From assembly GCA_963573315.1 (NCBI GenBank), contig OY752144.1, positions 862,501 to 926,500 on the forward strand: 64,000 nucleotides of DNA. Reading direction: 5' to 3'. Shown in pieces: positions 12,115-24,660 of this stretch (position 1 is the stretch's first letter; each line of letters starts with the position of its first letter). This stretch comes from Entomortierella parvispora. Taxonomy: Eukaryota > Mortierellomycota > Mortierellomycetes > Mortierellales > Mortierellaceae. The notes under the pieces were generated by a model that saw only the letters and a program-made list of their open reading frames with translations, was not told the origin of the DNA and ran no database searches. The position numbers and the translations under genes are program-made.

Positions 12115-14670
12115 TCACCAACTTCACAACCTCTGCAGCAAGGTCAACCCCAGACATTGCAGCAGAAAATCCCAATCACACGGCTAAAGCCTCCACAGGC
12201 TCTTGTCACTCCACCACCAGCGCCGCCAACTTCACAAGGACCCCAGCCAACAAAACAACAGAAGAAGGTCGCCCACAACGCCATTGAGCGTCGATACCGC
12301 AATAACATCAACGATCGCATTAACGATCTCAAAAATGTTGTTCCCGCTCTTTGCAACATCAAGACAAAGGACGAAAAAGACGACGATGAAGATGACGACG
12401 CTCAGGATGCAGATGGAGTCACAAAGGCAACCAAGCTCAACAAGGCCACCATCTTGCGCAAGGCAACTGAATACATCATCGTCCTTCAAAAGCGAGAGTC
12501 GTCTACAAAGGCCGAGAATGCTATCTTGAAAAGGCTCTTGACCTCTCTCCCCGGCGGTGTAGATCTGCTGGAGCAAAGTCAAACAGAACTTGCTAGTGTA
12601 CGGGAAGAGTCTTCCTCTCCAGATTCGTCCTCGGAGGATTCAAATACGGAACCAACAACACCGCCACCAAGCTCGTCTTCTTCCTCATCGCCTAGATCGC
12701 GCGTTCTCATGGCAGTCTTTATGTGCGCCACCTTCTTCAGCTCACCCGATGGAGGCTCGTCAGGCTTGCATAAGGCTGTTGTGAACGATGGGCAGGGTTT
12801 GGGTCGCGCCATGAGTGCCTCCTCCAGTGTTATCGGACAAGCTGCAGGAACTGCGGCAGGCATCAGCGGTGGTAGCGTTAGCAGCTGGGGTCCTATTGGA
12901 CTGGTCGCCTGGGACGCTTGGGCTGCCCTTCGAACCATGCTCTTTATGATCTGCTTGGTGGCATTGATGTGGCCCTCATACAACCGGCAAGGACCCTTTG
13001 CGCAATCCCGCTTCCCCGCCATGTCCAAGTACGCCTCCCCTACTCAGGTTTACACCACGCTCTCTGGACTCTTGCCCAAGGTCATTCCCTCGTCCTATTT
13101 CCGCCTCTTTATCGCTCTCTGTCTGGAACTGTGGCGTTGTCTTTGGATCCGTCTTGGAATCTATCCCGATCTCACGGATATGGTGCGTCCCGATATCTGG
13201 GCTCGTGTTGTCGAGGCTCAGATGTCTGGTGGAGCTGGCACCTCTGTGAGTCGATTCATGGTCCTGTACACTATCGTTCGCACCTTGGATGAATACACAA
13301 ACGCTCGTCGACAGCCCCCAGCTCGTGTCTCTGCCACTGCTGCTCTGGCTTTCTACATTTCTATCGGCAGGGCAGCCAAGCCTCTTGCAACCTTGGTTGC
13401 CCAGCAGTTTTTGGAGTCGGCTCGGTACACTGCCAAGATTTCAGGTACAGGTCAGGACCGTTGGCTGGAAAGTATGCTTCAGGTCGAAGTTGGAAGTACG
13501 GCTTGGAACAGAAGTGTTCTCGAGATCGAGAGCATCATGTTTGGTCGGGATGAATACCCTCAAACGGCAGCGGTTCTCTACCAGACTATGGCACCCACCC
13601 TTGTCGTAGCTCAAACTCAGAGCGTGAGTGTCTTGCAGGATGCCTATGTGAACTGTATGTCTCGCTTGAATGGATCCGCCCATGGAAAGGATTCCTCTCT
13701 GGATGTCAACCGTGCGGCCAAGTTTGACGATGTGGTCAGGACCACAATGCCAGGAACCCGCCATCATTGGTACGCCCTCGTGGGAAAGATTTCAGAACTC
13801 TGGTTAGCCAAGGATGAGGAATCTGCCACGTTGGGAGATCGTCTGATGAGCCAAGTCATGGCAATGCACCCCCGCCACCATCTCACTGCCCGTCCAGGCC
13901 GCTCCACCTCTACTCGCTCCCGCGCAGAGGAGGTTGAGGCCAGTTTCCAATACTATGACCAAGTAATTGTCTACTCTTTGCTCGAATACGCCTATCTGCG
14001 ACGAGGCATGGCTGGCCCAAGCGTTCGGTGCGGTGAAAAGGCCTGGGCGCTTTTGAATGAACGCAGACGCGCCATTGGCTCCAGGGTCCCTACCGCACCT
14101 ATTCGTTCATCCATGACCAGTTCTGACGTTGAGGAAGAGGACATGAACGAGAAGGCCTTGCTAAGCGTGGCCCACTTTGCTATGAACCTGACTGGCTTTG
14201 TCGAGATCAAGGCACGTATCGGACTTTGGCGTGGTGTGGAGGTCTTGAGCAGTCTGATCCGTAGCGCCGATGGTACAGAGGAGAATGGTCAAGAGGACAT
14301 GTCCCAGTCCGAGATTTTGGACCATATCCGAACAACTCTTTTGCCTTTGACGGTTCACCTTCGTCGTCAGCTAGATGACGAGTCTACGACCATGTTGGCC
14401 ATGATGCAAATGGCGACGACCTCGACCCGATCTTCCTTGGACCGGAATCAGGCTCGTCGACCCACAGTGGATTTCGACCCTGCTTTGCGGTTCTTGATCG
14501 ACATTGGACGCGTTGCCTATGGCGCTTGGGAAGACGGGTCTGAAGGCTCGGACTCTGGATGCGGTAGTGGTGGCGAGGAAGAGGGTCAAGCAAAGGCCTC
14601 CATCAAGGCCACCCTTGCTGTCAAGAAGAGTGATGCCGAAAAGGCCTGGGAGCTCTGCCAGGACCTGTAG
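10810..14670 (+). CDS. SREBP-type membrane-anchored bHLH transcription factor (Sre1-like)
   Basis: Single-exon 1286-residue protein. The N-terminus is an acidic/Gln-rich activation region (several polyQ runs, nt 11010-11215 and 12085-12115). The bHLH starts at about residue 487 (VAHNAIERRYRNNIN) and has the SREBP-specific tyrosine (Y496) in place of the Arg usual in bHLH factors, which permits SRE as well as E-box binding. Helix 2 begins KLNKATILRKATEYI (from 542). Two short hydrophobic segments follow, about 632-645 and 709-722, as expected for the ER hairpin anchor, and then a long C-terminal domain of about 560 residues that in the family binds SCAP/Scp1 and senses sterol or oxygen. In early-diverging fungi it would govern lipid and sterol genes. 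The loop of the bHLH is unusually long and acidic (518-541). The stop at 14668-14670 faces RIX1 across a 253-bp convergent gap. Confidence 0.92.
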
Positions 14671-14923
14671 AATCTAATATTTTCCCTTTTTTTCTTTTAC
14701 ATTTCTCACCTTTTTTTTTCTGCCTCTTCCTTGCTCCAATATATCCCGTTCCTTCTGCATGCAACCTGTGTTTTTAGACAAATTCCCTTCCTTCCTCTTC
14801 CTTGTCCTCCTTCCTCTACTCGTTTCTTATACGAAAACCAAAAAAAAAATAGCCCTGTCAAATTATTAAATTGTTTTGCGATATTATAACAATTGTACGT
14901 TTATATGACCTCTATGTCTGCCT

Positions 14924-15368
14924 CTAATCGCTATCCATGTCGTCGTCGGAATCGTCATCATCGTCCATGTTAATAGTCGGGATCTCGATGTCGTCGTCAT
15001 CCTCATCATCACTCTTCACCACTGATACGGGTGCAGGAGGAGCCTTGGAGGTGGTCTTGGTGGTTTTGGTCGTTGTCACTGTAACAGACGCGCTCGTAGA
15101 GCTCTCGCCCTGACTGACAGTGGAAAGGGCCGTAAACTTTTCGGAAACCTTGACAGAGATCTGATCCGCCTTTGTCTTTTCCGCAATCTTTTCCTCTCGA
15201 TGATGGACAGTTGTGGTATTGGTCTGGGGGATCTGAACTTCGCCGGCCGCCTTGAATGCCGACATGGAGGAAGTAGTAACGGGTGTAGCAACAGCGGCCT
15301 TTTGAACGGGCTCCTCCTTCATTTCCACGTCTTCGTTGTTGTCGTCTTCCTCAATTGCATCACCTGTC

Positions 15369-15400
<32 letters not shown>

Positions 15401-17623
15401 CTCCTCCTCCTCGTTGTCCTCTTGCACCTTGGATGCAGACTTGGCGGAAGGTCTAGACACTTCAAAGGCACCAAAGAGGGCCGACCCAGTATCCTGAATA
15501 GCCTTCTCTCCCTTGGCCAAAGGCTGGGCCACTGTTCTAGCGCGCTGCATAGGAGGCATCCTGCTGTGCATGACCAGATCGCAGATCGTCAAAGCGGTCG
15601 TGCAATGATCCCGCACAAACTTTTCAGAATCATTCAATCCTGCCTTAAAGATGCCCACGCTCAAGGGCACAAGGCTCGACTGGGTCTCTCCGGGGGACGA
15701 GATCGAGGCGACCAGGACCTTGTAAAGATGTGCTCTAACCGCAGCCGTGTAAAACTCTGTCTCGGCCTGCTCAATGGGGTTGACGTGATGTTGGCTGTTG
15801 AGCAGATGGGTCACGATCAATGTATCGGCCGCGGCACGGGAATGAGCCGCCAGGTTGGGTCCAGCAGTCGTCAAGGCCAAGGAGAGAATGTTCAAAGCCG
15901 AAGTGAAGACCTGGGCACTGACAATCTCCTCCAAGGGGTTCAACGTCGACATGTTGGCCTGGTTGTTGTTGCCTCCACGGCGTCCACTCTTGCCTGCGCC
16001 TCCCTTGTGTTTCGTCGTGTTGGTGTGGTTGTTGGCGCGGCTGTTGGGGTTGCTGCCACCAGAGCCAATCTCCAGGGGGTTCACCACTCGAGCCGAGGGC
16101 ATTCTCAAGTCCTCGAGAAGGGCAGCCATGAGGGGGACCTGAACCATGTTCACAAAAGGAATGCCAAACGCTTGAATACAAGCCTCTACAACGGAATATG
16201 TCGAGCTCCGGAGGCTGCTGCTCAATCCTGAAGAGTGACGAATCGACTTGATGACAATTGAGGCCAGGTGAGACATGTGGCGGACCAAATGGTCCTGAGC
16301 CGTTGCAAGCAAAGTCTTGAGGATCTCGTTCGCAGAAAGGTGCAGAGACGAGATGCCAGAGATCAACATAAAGTAGTCCTGAGGGTCGATTCCACGGGCC
16401 TCAGACATTGGCGTCTTGCCGTTGACACCGTAGATCCTGGTCAAGAGCGCTACCAAGTTGTTGAGAGGCAAATGAACCGCCTCCTTGGTTGGGCAGGTCA
16501 AACACGCGATCAGAGCCTTGGAAAGACTAGAAAGACGTCCGAACAACTGGGGGTATCTTTGGAAAGCTTCAGCAGCTGGGGTTGACATGCCAGTGAGGTA
16601 CTTGTTTTTGCCCGCCATTTCATTCGGATCCAGCTTGTCCTCATCCACAGTCTCAAAGAGGACTGTCAAGGTTCGGTGCATAGCCTTGATGATCTCCTGG
16701 AGGTTGTTGCGCCATTGCTCCGAGGGAGTGATACGCTCCGTCGGGTGGTTGGGGTTCTTGCCTCCGGCTGCATGCAAGGCTGCAAAACAGGCCGTGGCAG
16801 CTTTGACCAACTCTGGCTCCAAATCAAAACGTCCATCCATATAAGCTACGCAAAGAGCCTCGGTCTTGTCCAGAGCTAAACGGAAGGTCGTGGGAAACAA
16901 GGTGACGGACTGAGCCATGGCGTTGTAGATGGTAGGCTATCGATGTTCATTACGAGATGCTTTGGGGTCAGTCATTGAATTCGCGGATATAATTATCCTG
17001 AGAGGTCAGTCTTTACTCGGCATTTACCAAAAGTTCCTTCCTGTTCTTGTATGAGAGGACATGGTTGTAAAAATCCGGAAGGTACTTTGACGTGACATCG
17101 CTCTTCAAATCGGGTCTCTTCGCAGTCTTTGCAAACAATTCAGAAAGAGTGACGATAATAGCCTCGGCATTGGCGGATGGTTCGTTTTTCTGCCCATTCC
17201 AATTGTTTCATACAAGGGAATAAAATTGGAAAAGAAAAGGCATTAGGAAATATGTCCAACTCTGGATGGAGAGGTGGGGGGACAGAGCGAGCAAGAACTT
17301 ACAGACAACAATCCGACCAAGAGGGTGACCCAGGTGCGGACATGTTCCGTGAAAAGGGTGTTGCTTTGCTGAGCAGTGATCCGCACAAAGCTGACACCAG
17401 CCAATCGAGCGCCGGATTGCTGGGATTCGAGCAGCGATCTCAGCCTCTGGGCCCAGATGCGATGATGAGGCGACTGTTCGTGGCGATCGTGCAATAAGCG
17501 ATGGTGGGTGATGGTATCAATAACAAAAGGGATATAGTCCCTGACAGCAAGGTCGTCCTTCAGGTATCGCTTGATCAGCGTGTCCAACAAGTTGGCTGGT
17601 GTGGCTTGAACAACGGACGCCAT
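14924..17623 (-). CDS. RIX1: Pre-rRNA processing / 60S assembly protein RIX1 (PELP1 family)
   Basis: Scaffold of the Rix1-Ipi1-Ipi3 complex that acts on nucleolar/nucleoplasmic pre-60S particles in ITS2 processing and Mdn1 recruitment. Three exons: 17623-17303, 17189-17028 and 16936-14924, all with GT-AG junctions that keep frame. The N-terminal armadillo-like Rix1 domain shows the family features: LLESQQSGARLAGVSFVRI, then KYLPDFYNHVLSYKN, then a long helical region. Basic, Gly/Asn-rich linkers follow (about nt 15960-16070), then Glu/Asp-rich tracts (about nt 15360-15420) and a very acidic C-terminus ending DDMDSD, typical of PELP1/Rix1 proteins, which bind histones or basic ribosomal partners. 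The ATG at 16918 is internal, not the start; the true start is MASVVQATPANLL at 17623. Confidence 0.85.
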
Positions 17624-18743
17624 GGAGTAAATCGGGGTTGCAAATGAAGGGGATGATGGAGCGGGTGACCGAATATAACGTCGACGATGAAAATGGCGCG
17701 AGTAGGCAATTACTGAGGATCGTCAGGTCGTCGTCTTCGTCGTCGTTGGATGGAGTCGTAGAGATGCAATGAGAATACGGAGGGACAACAACAGAAAAAA
17801 AAAGAAAAAGAAAAAGAGGCGTGGTGGCTTAGTTGTGCCACCAAAACAATGTCATCAGGAAAACGCGACGCGCAGATCTTTTGCTGATAAACCTCGTCCT
17901 GTAGAGTCCCTTCTTGTATCCACGGTGACGACCTCCGCATGACTTTCATATAACTGGAGGAAATGTAAGGTCCGGAAGAATACGTTAGAACTTCTAGACA
18001 GTCTTCCTATTCTGTTCCAGTGATGTCCAATGCCGTGAGGCTGGACAACGCCTGCTAAATCGGGCAGTCTGCCGTGAGACACCTCTAGCCACCCTTGAAG
18101 CTGTGACCGAGTAAGAGCTCGTATGGAAGACGACAGAGTAACCGAGAGTAACCCCGAGAGAGAGATGAGAAGTCGCCCGGAAGACGACAGAGTCACCCCG
18201 AGAGAGAGAACAGTATCCTACTGCAGGTCCAACCAGGTCTGTGCGCACAGGAAAGCAATCCGCGCAGGAAATGAAAAATGACAAGAGTGACACAGTCGAG
18301 AACTGTCTCCATTGTTGCTTGATGCATGTCCGCCCTGCATATCCGTCAGAACATGAATGAGATGCTGTTCACAGAGGGTATACAAAATCCTGGATAATTC
18401 TGATTGAGTGCGTGGATGAATGACGGACGGAGAAGGACGGAGAGGGACGTGAATGGACGTCTTGTCTAGGTGGCACGTGCTTTGCGTCACCTCACGTCTC
18501 ATCATCGGTCTCACTCCGGGGATCCTCTTTTTTTCCGCCTCCTTCTCTCTCTCTCAATTGCTTCTTCTTCTTTAAGCATTCCTCAACCTCTTTTCCTCTT
18601 TTTCATTCTTGCTGCATTGCCAACATTGCCGTCCTGATAAAAAAAAAACATACCGCCTCTCTCTCTCTTTCGCTACTTCTCTGCCATTTCCTTTGCTATT
18701 TTCCCTGCCTCATCAGAATCCCTACGAAATACGCTAGCCTTCT
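17624..18743. other. Divergent intergenic region between RIX1 and the GPCR gene
   Basis: Shared upstream region of two divergent genes; no ORF with family resemblance. It contains an imperfect tandem duplication at about 18126-18210, where two units start ggaagacgacagagt and each end ccccgagagagaga. A CT-rich leader (18530-18720) precedes the GPCR start. Confidence 0.5.
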
Positions 18744-21700
18744 ATGGCCATGGCCAGGGAGCTCTTGACGCTTTGGCTGCGACGGCCTGCCTTCATCATC
18801 ATCCAGCTCTGCTTAACCGCACTCATCGCCAACGCAATCACTGACTCCACTCACCTCCCCTATACCACCTACACCTATACCACAACAACCTCTTTGACGA
18901 CACTACCACCAATACGGCCTCTCGTTCCTACCACTACAGCGACCTCGCCATCCTTAGGAACCCCAACAAAACCTGCCAAAAAGCCCGGACTCATCACCGA
19001 CTATGAGTTTGAACACCTTTGGAATCCAGACATGGATACCCTCCGAGTAGGCGTCATCTTGGAATTCAACACGCCTGCCCACCAGCGGATAGCAACCATC
19101 ACTCGCAAGTCTCTCTCTGTAAGATTTACATGCTTTGAATATTGAACAACGATATTTGCTGTGCTGATAGTAAACTACAACTATTAATATTTTTGTAGGC
19201 AATACGCATGGCTGTCAGAGATGTGAACGAGCAACAAATCATACCAGGCAAGTGCGGATCTATGTAGTTACCATGGGTGCTCGAGAGCGCATAGTTAACA
19301 AAAAAAAACACGCTCTTCTCGTAGGTCTGAACATGTCCCTCGTCCTTCGCGACAGTCAAGAACCGAGCCTGAGGACGGACTCGGGAGGGGCAGCGGCTAT
19401 CGCTGGCGCTGGCAAACTGATCGCTCTTAAGGCAAGCTTCGTTTCTTGATCGGGTGTTGGATTGCCTTTTCTTATGAAAGAAGAGCCTCATCTGACAGGC
19501 ATTTTTTTTTGTTGTTGTTGTAGGTTGGAGCCGTCGTGGGTGATGTCCGATCGACTTTGACACACTATGAAGCGCTGATGACCTCCAGCGTGAATATCCC
19601 TCAGTGCTCTTTCGGTTCTAGTAAGATTTTTTCTGTGATCTGATACCGCGGTGCTCGAAACAAACTAGCAAGCTGATGTGTTGTCCCCCTTTTTAGTCAG
19701 TCCAACCCTGTCAGACTCGGTGACTTATCCGTACTTTTTCAGAACCATTCCCTCGACGCTGATCGTCTTGAGCTCATTGCTGGAGGTTGTCAGAGCACAG
19801 GGGTGGCATCGGATCACCATCATGTACGAAGTTGAAACACTTGGATACCTTGGACTAAACCGACTGAGGGAGATTGTCGATAGCAAAGGGATCTATGTAC
19901 TTGACTATATACCTCTGGCAACACCTGGAGAGAAATTCGATCCGAATTTCAGTGAGATTGAAAGATTAATCAGACAATCCGACTCTCGCATTCAAGTTGT
20001 TCTGTCGACAGGACCAGAACAAATGCTACTGCTGCGACGAATGAATAGTTTAGGCTATTTTGACAGCAAACATGTTTGGTTGACGCTAAACGACCTTCAA
20101 GAAGACCTTGTGCAGGAACCAGATCCAGAATCTTATGATGGACTCATTATGATCAACAGCAACGTTGAATTGAATGGCTATGGTCCATACGACGTCTTTA
20201 AAAAAGAATGGATGGCCCTGAACTCAACGGAGTAAGCTCACCTCTACTGGTCTTATTCCCCGATGGAGGGCGTCCGGTACTTTGGCTAATACCATCCTTT
20301 CCGTGTCGTATCTATAGATACCCGGGTGCTGGGGATAATGTTCTGGAGAGCAACGAAGCTTTCGCATACACGTGCATTACCATGTTGGCGAATATGTATG
20401 CAAAGGTAAAACTCTATGTGGTCCCAGAGGCACAGTGCTCCATGTGAACGATCCTACTAACGAGGCGTACTGATGTGGCATTGCTAGATCATTCAAGCAA
20501 ATATCACGGACCCTCGAGATATCTCGTCAAACAACCCTTTTATAAAGGAGCTAAAGCAAGGAAGGCACACCTCGCAAATTAAGGTCACCGATTTTTATCG
20601 AAATGAGTCATTCATTGGGCCTGTTGGACCAATTCAGGTGGATCGCAATGGTGACAGACTGAACGGGTAAAGCTCTAGACTTGATTGCAGCCCTCAATAT
20701 GTATCGTCTCGCCCTAAATGCCTTACTGACACAACATCCAACAATGCTCTTGCGTCTTGGGTGTAACGGAATTCAGGAACTACCTTATTTCTAGCGTTCA
20801 GAACGGGCGATCAGTCCAAGTCGGCGAGGTTCGTTATGGGACATATACACCCACGGTAGTTCCTATGCCTTTTCGCAGGGGTTATGGTCTCCCAGATGAC
20901 AGTGCTCCTTGGACCAGTAAGTAACATGAAGATGGCCAAAAAGCCAATGTGATCTTACTTCCCGTGCTCGCGTCATGTCCTGACTTAGCTTTCACTGTGC
21001 TTTTGCATTTAGTTCAAAATATGAGATGGACAAGAGCACCAGGCACAATTTTTGGAGCGTTTTGTATTGCAGGGCTCGCCATGACTGTGGCAACTGCTAT
21101 TATGGTCGTCTACTTTCGAGATCACATTGTTATCAAAGCATCAAGGTAAATACCGAAAAGCAGGATGAAAAGAACTGAGAAAAACTTGACAAATACTCAA
21201 AAATTTCTACTTTTTATTGCTAGCCCTGTCTTCTGCATTTGTGAGCTCTTGGGAATTTTGCTGCTCTACTTGTGGTGCTGTTTGTACATTAATATACCCA
21301 CAACTCAAGTCTGCAGGGCGCGGCACTTCTTGCCAACTGCTGCCACCACGCTTTTAGCAGGGTAAGATTATCCCAAAAGGAATGTATATACTCGAAATAT
21401 TGCCAGCTGTCCTCACCTCGCGACATTCTTCAATAGTGCCCTTGTGGTCAAGAACTACAGGATATATCGGATCTTCAACAGCATTACCGTGGCAAATCAA
21501 ACGTTACAAACGCGCTATCTCCTTGTCTATGTGATCGCAGCGGTATCCATCTCTCTTGTGCCGATTATAATCCAGGAGATCATAAATCCGTCCAAGCCTG
21601 ATATTGTGAATATTCGAGATATCCAATGGGCAACATGCGCACCCACAAAAGGGTCCAAGATCCCCTGGTATCTCGGCACCGCAGTCATTCCGACCTTGGT

Positions 21701-24541
21701 CGTCCTCTTTGGCGTCTTCTTAGCCTTTAGCACCCGAAATGTCGTGTTTTTATGGAACGAAGCCAGACAGATCGCATGGGTCCTGTACAACTCCTTCTTC
21801 CTGTTGGTGGTGATCATCATTGTCCAAACCTTCGCGAGGGAGCTCTACATGGCGGCATACTATATCACGGTCGTGGTCAGCTATTTCGGGGCCACATTCG
21901 CGCTTCTAGTTCTTTTTCTCCCAAAGATTATCGCCATTTGGGTATCCATGCGCGAGGAGCGCCTCAAGAACACGATGGGTGAGGCATGGGAATCTCACCC
22001 TCACCGAGAAAACTTCTTTCCAAAGCCGGGGGGCATTGTTACAGACTTGAGATTGCCTGGTGGAGGTGGATTCGGGGGCCAGTATCCTGATATGGGCCTT
22101 CTAGGATCTCGATTTGGTGTTCTTTGCCATGGCGGCCATAGTAGCAGGACTTTCTACTCCTCTGGAAGTTCTTCTACTGGCCACGAGAAGTTGATCTTGA
22201 AGGATAACCCTCAGAACAATGGAATCGCACCATCTGGGTACATTTGGGGTCCAGCCTCCGAACATCCACTGTCCCCGCCGCCGCTTGGTTCACCTCCTGG
22301 ACCCGTGGTCAACACAGGACCAAATGTGGCCTCGGTCAGTTCGACGTCAAACTTTGAAAAAATCCAGACAGTTCCAGAGATTGTGTCATCAGCCTATATC
22401 TCGCCTACAAGACCACAATCTCAGCGCGTCGACAGCATGCCTTCGCTAAAATCGCTAAAAGAGCTCAGTCCCGCTGATAACGGGAATCCCTTGAATGCCT
22501 GGATGAGCGCTCAACTCCCTCACAAGAGTGATCCGAATAAGCCCTTTTTTTCTCCAATTGGGGGTGCAATCCATAAAAAGTCGATCGACAGCTCTGTCAG
22601 TGGAGGCAAAGATAGCCTGGAAATCTCACAGTTGCAGCATTCGAGCCGACGGGAACAGGAGATGATCCGTGAAGGAGAGTCGAAATTCCAACCCATTCAA
22701 GCTGACGATGGTCTCGAACCACGCACAGAAGAACAGCATGATGCTATGCCGTCCAGGCCCTCTCAAGTAGGGGCGTCCAAAGTGGTAAGAATCCGGTCTG
22801 ACAGCGTCCTTTTTCTTGAACAGAGAAATTCTAACTTCTTTTTTGACTTTTTTTTTTCTGCTCTTTGTACCAGTTGCAATCGTACTGTGTAAGTGCCTTA
22901 TAGTCTTGTTTTCCGGTGATCTCTGAAAATGCTTTCATACTTACCTTTTGTTCGGTGACTTGTAGCTTCTTCTGCCGATTCGACGCGAAGGAACCTGGCT
23001 AACTGGATTTTTGTCCCATTGGTCAATGGCGACCCTGATCGTGACGCCTGAAGTTCGTTCTTTCTTGGCTGTTGATGTAAATGACAAGAATTCTGTGTTT
23101 GTCAGTTTTTTTTTTTTTTTTTTTTTTTTTTTTGCGTGGAAAGTGAAAGTATGGCAATTAACTTTCTTTGTTTTCATATTTCAACTTGGGCGTGGCGTCA
23201 ATGAAGAGCGCAAACGGTCGATCCAGAAGCTATCTCATGCTGAGTATGAATCAAATTCATACGGTCAAGGATCCGACGCTTCGTATAACAACAGTTGATT
23301 CAGGATCAGTTTTAATCCGATTCTCCAATCAAGACGATTTAGAAGTATGGAGGTCTCTCTTCTCCGTCAGCAACCGTGGTGGTCCAATTGCTAATACGTC
23401 AAACATTCACGATTCGCCTGTTTCACGAACCGCGGAATTTTCTGTGGCGCCTCAGATCGTCAACAATGGCGGCGTTCACCTTGGATCGAATGGCAGCAAC
23501 CCTCAAGAACCCTCCACTGGTATCCGTCCCTTGGAGCCTGCATGGACATCGTCCTACAAGCATGGATCTATACTCAACAGGTCTACTCATCACGGAATTT
23601 GGCGTGCTTCTCGGCCAGACAAGATAAATACCCATTTGCCCCCCACTTCAGAAGTGTCAGAAACAGAAATGGGCCCAGAACCATGGAGCGAGCCTCCTGA
23701 ACCTGACAACGTTCAAGGACAACAACTGTCTGTCGGCGCTTCATTGACAACAACACTCCCAACACCCGAGTTGCAAGGACGGCAGCAGTCTCGTTTTCCG
23801 TCCAATAGTTTGAACGGCCAGCGGGACATTACGACCACTATCACTCCTACGCCGTCCGCTTCAACCGCCTCAACACCGATGACTTCCCCAAGTCTCTTTG
23901 AACAACCGTCCTCACCACTTTGGGAGCACCCTGAAGCCCAAACCCCTGCACTTAGCCAAACCGCAGTGCCTGGTGTGGCCGACGAAGATGATGATGACGA
24001 AGACCTCTACGATCCCGAGTTTGGTTTCGGAAGTGGCTCCAAAGGTCGAAGACGGTACCACCGACGCTGCCTAGCTCCGTCTTGTACGCTTCAGCGGTCC
24101 GCGGTATGCAAGACCAGCACACCAGGCATCTCCGATTCTCCCTCTAGACCCTCGACGGCGCGATCCTCTGTCGAGATCCCCTCTGCTGCCGTACTGAGCA
24201 CGGCTGCTACGGCCGTTTCAGCAGGATGGTCCGAGATTGATGCACTGTCCATGGCCATGGTGGACCCCACGGGTAGTTTCCTGAAGGACAATGTTGCGGG
24301 GCCCCTTCGAGATGGGATGGGTCGGAAGGGCTGCAGTAAACGTGGTGGTTCGAGCTCGACCACCACGTCGACGACGACCTCCTCTGCCTCTTCTTTTGCT
24401 TCGACTTCTACATCGAGTCGCGGGAGTCGACCAGGGAATAGTCTACGATTAACTGGGCTGAGAGTGTTTGGTAGTGGTGGTAGTAATAGCTCATCCAGGC
24501 AGCCAAGCATCGATGAATTGAACAGAGGTACGCGATTGTAA
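18744..24541 (+). CDS. Class C GPCR (GABA-B/metabotropic-receptor-like) with C-terminal PH-like region
   Basis: Predicted plasma-membrane receptor. Fourteen exons: 18744-19118, 19199-19247, 19325-19431, 19524-19620, 19697-20231, 20318-20405, 20488-20666, 20777-20916, 21013-21145, 21224-21361, 21437-22784, 22874-22888, 22966-23100 and 23207-24541. The N-terminus has a signal-peptide-like hydrophobic stretch. A periplasmic-binding/Venus-flytrap domain follows (VGAVVGDVRS; SDSVTYPYFFRTIPS; WHRITIMYE). Seven hydrophobic helices run from APGTIFGAFCIAGLAM to the last one, which ends in the class-C motif FLPKIIAIW. A Cys before TM3 and the Cys in WATCAPTKG would form the conserved disulfide. The cytoplasmic tail is long and Ser/Pro-rich. 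It contains a PH-like block (LLLPIRREGTWLTGF ... RSYLMLSMNQIHTVKD ... LEVWRSLF) encoded across exons 11-14. Two introns (19248-19324 and 19432-19523) begin with GC, and exon 12 is only 15 nt. The acceptor at 23206 is the least certain junction. Confidence 0.85.
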
Positions 24542-24660
24542 AATACTCAGAATTACTTCAATAAACATGTACACAATTATCTCTTTTTTTTTTTCCCTCT
24601 CGTTATCGAAATCGTTGTAATATTATTGTAAAAGTGTGAATGAATAGGTGCTCCCTAGGA

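Noticed and set aside
15200-16231. 343-codon plus-strand ORF
   Set aside because: Antisense shadow of RIX1; its Phe/Leu runs are the reverse of the RIX1 Glu tract.
23168-24541. 457-codon ORF as a separate gene
   Set aside because: Its first residues are intron sequence; upstream exons splice into it in frame and complete a PH-like block with the GPCR tail.
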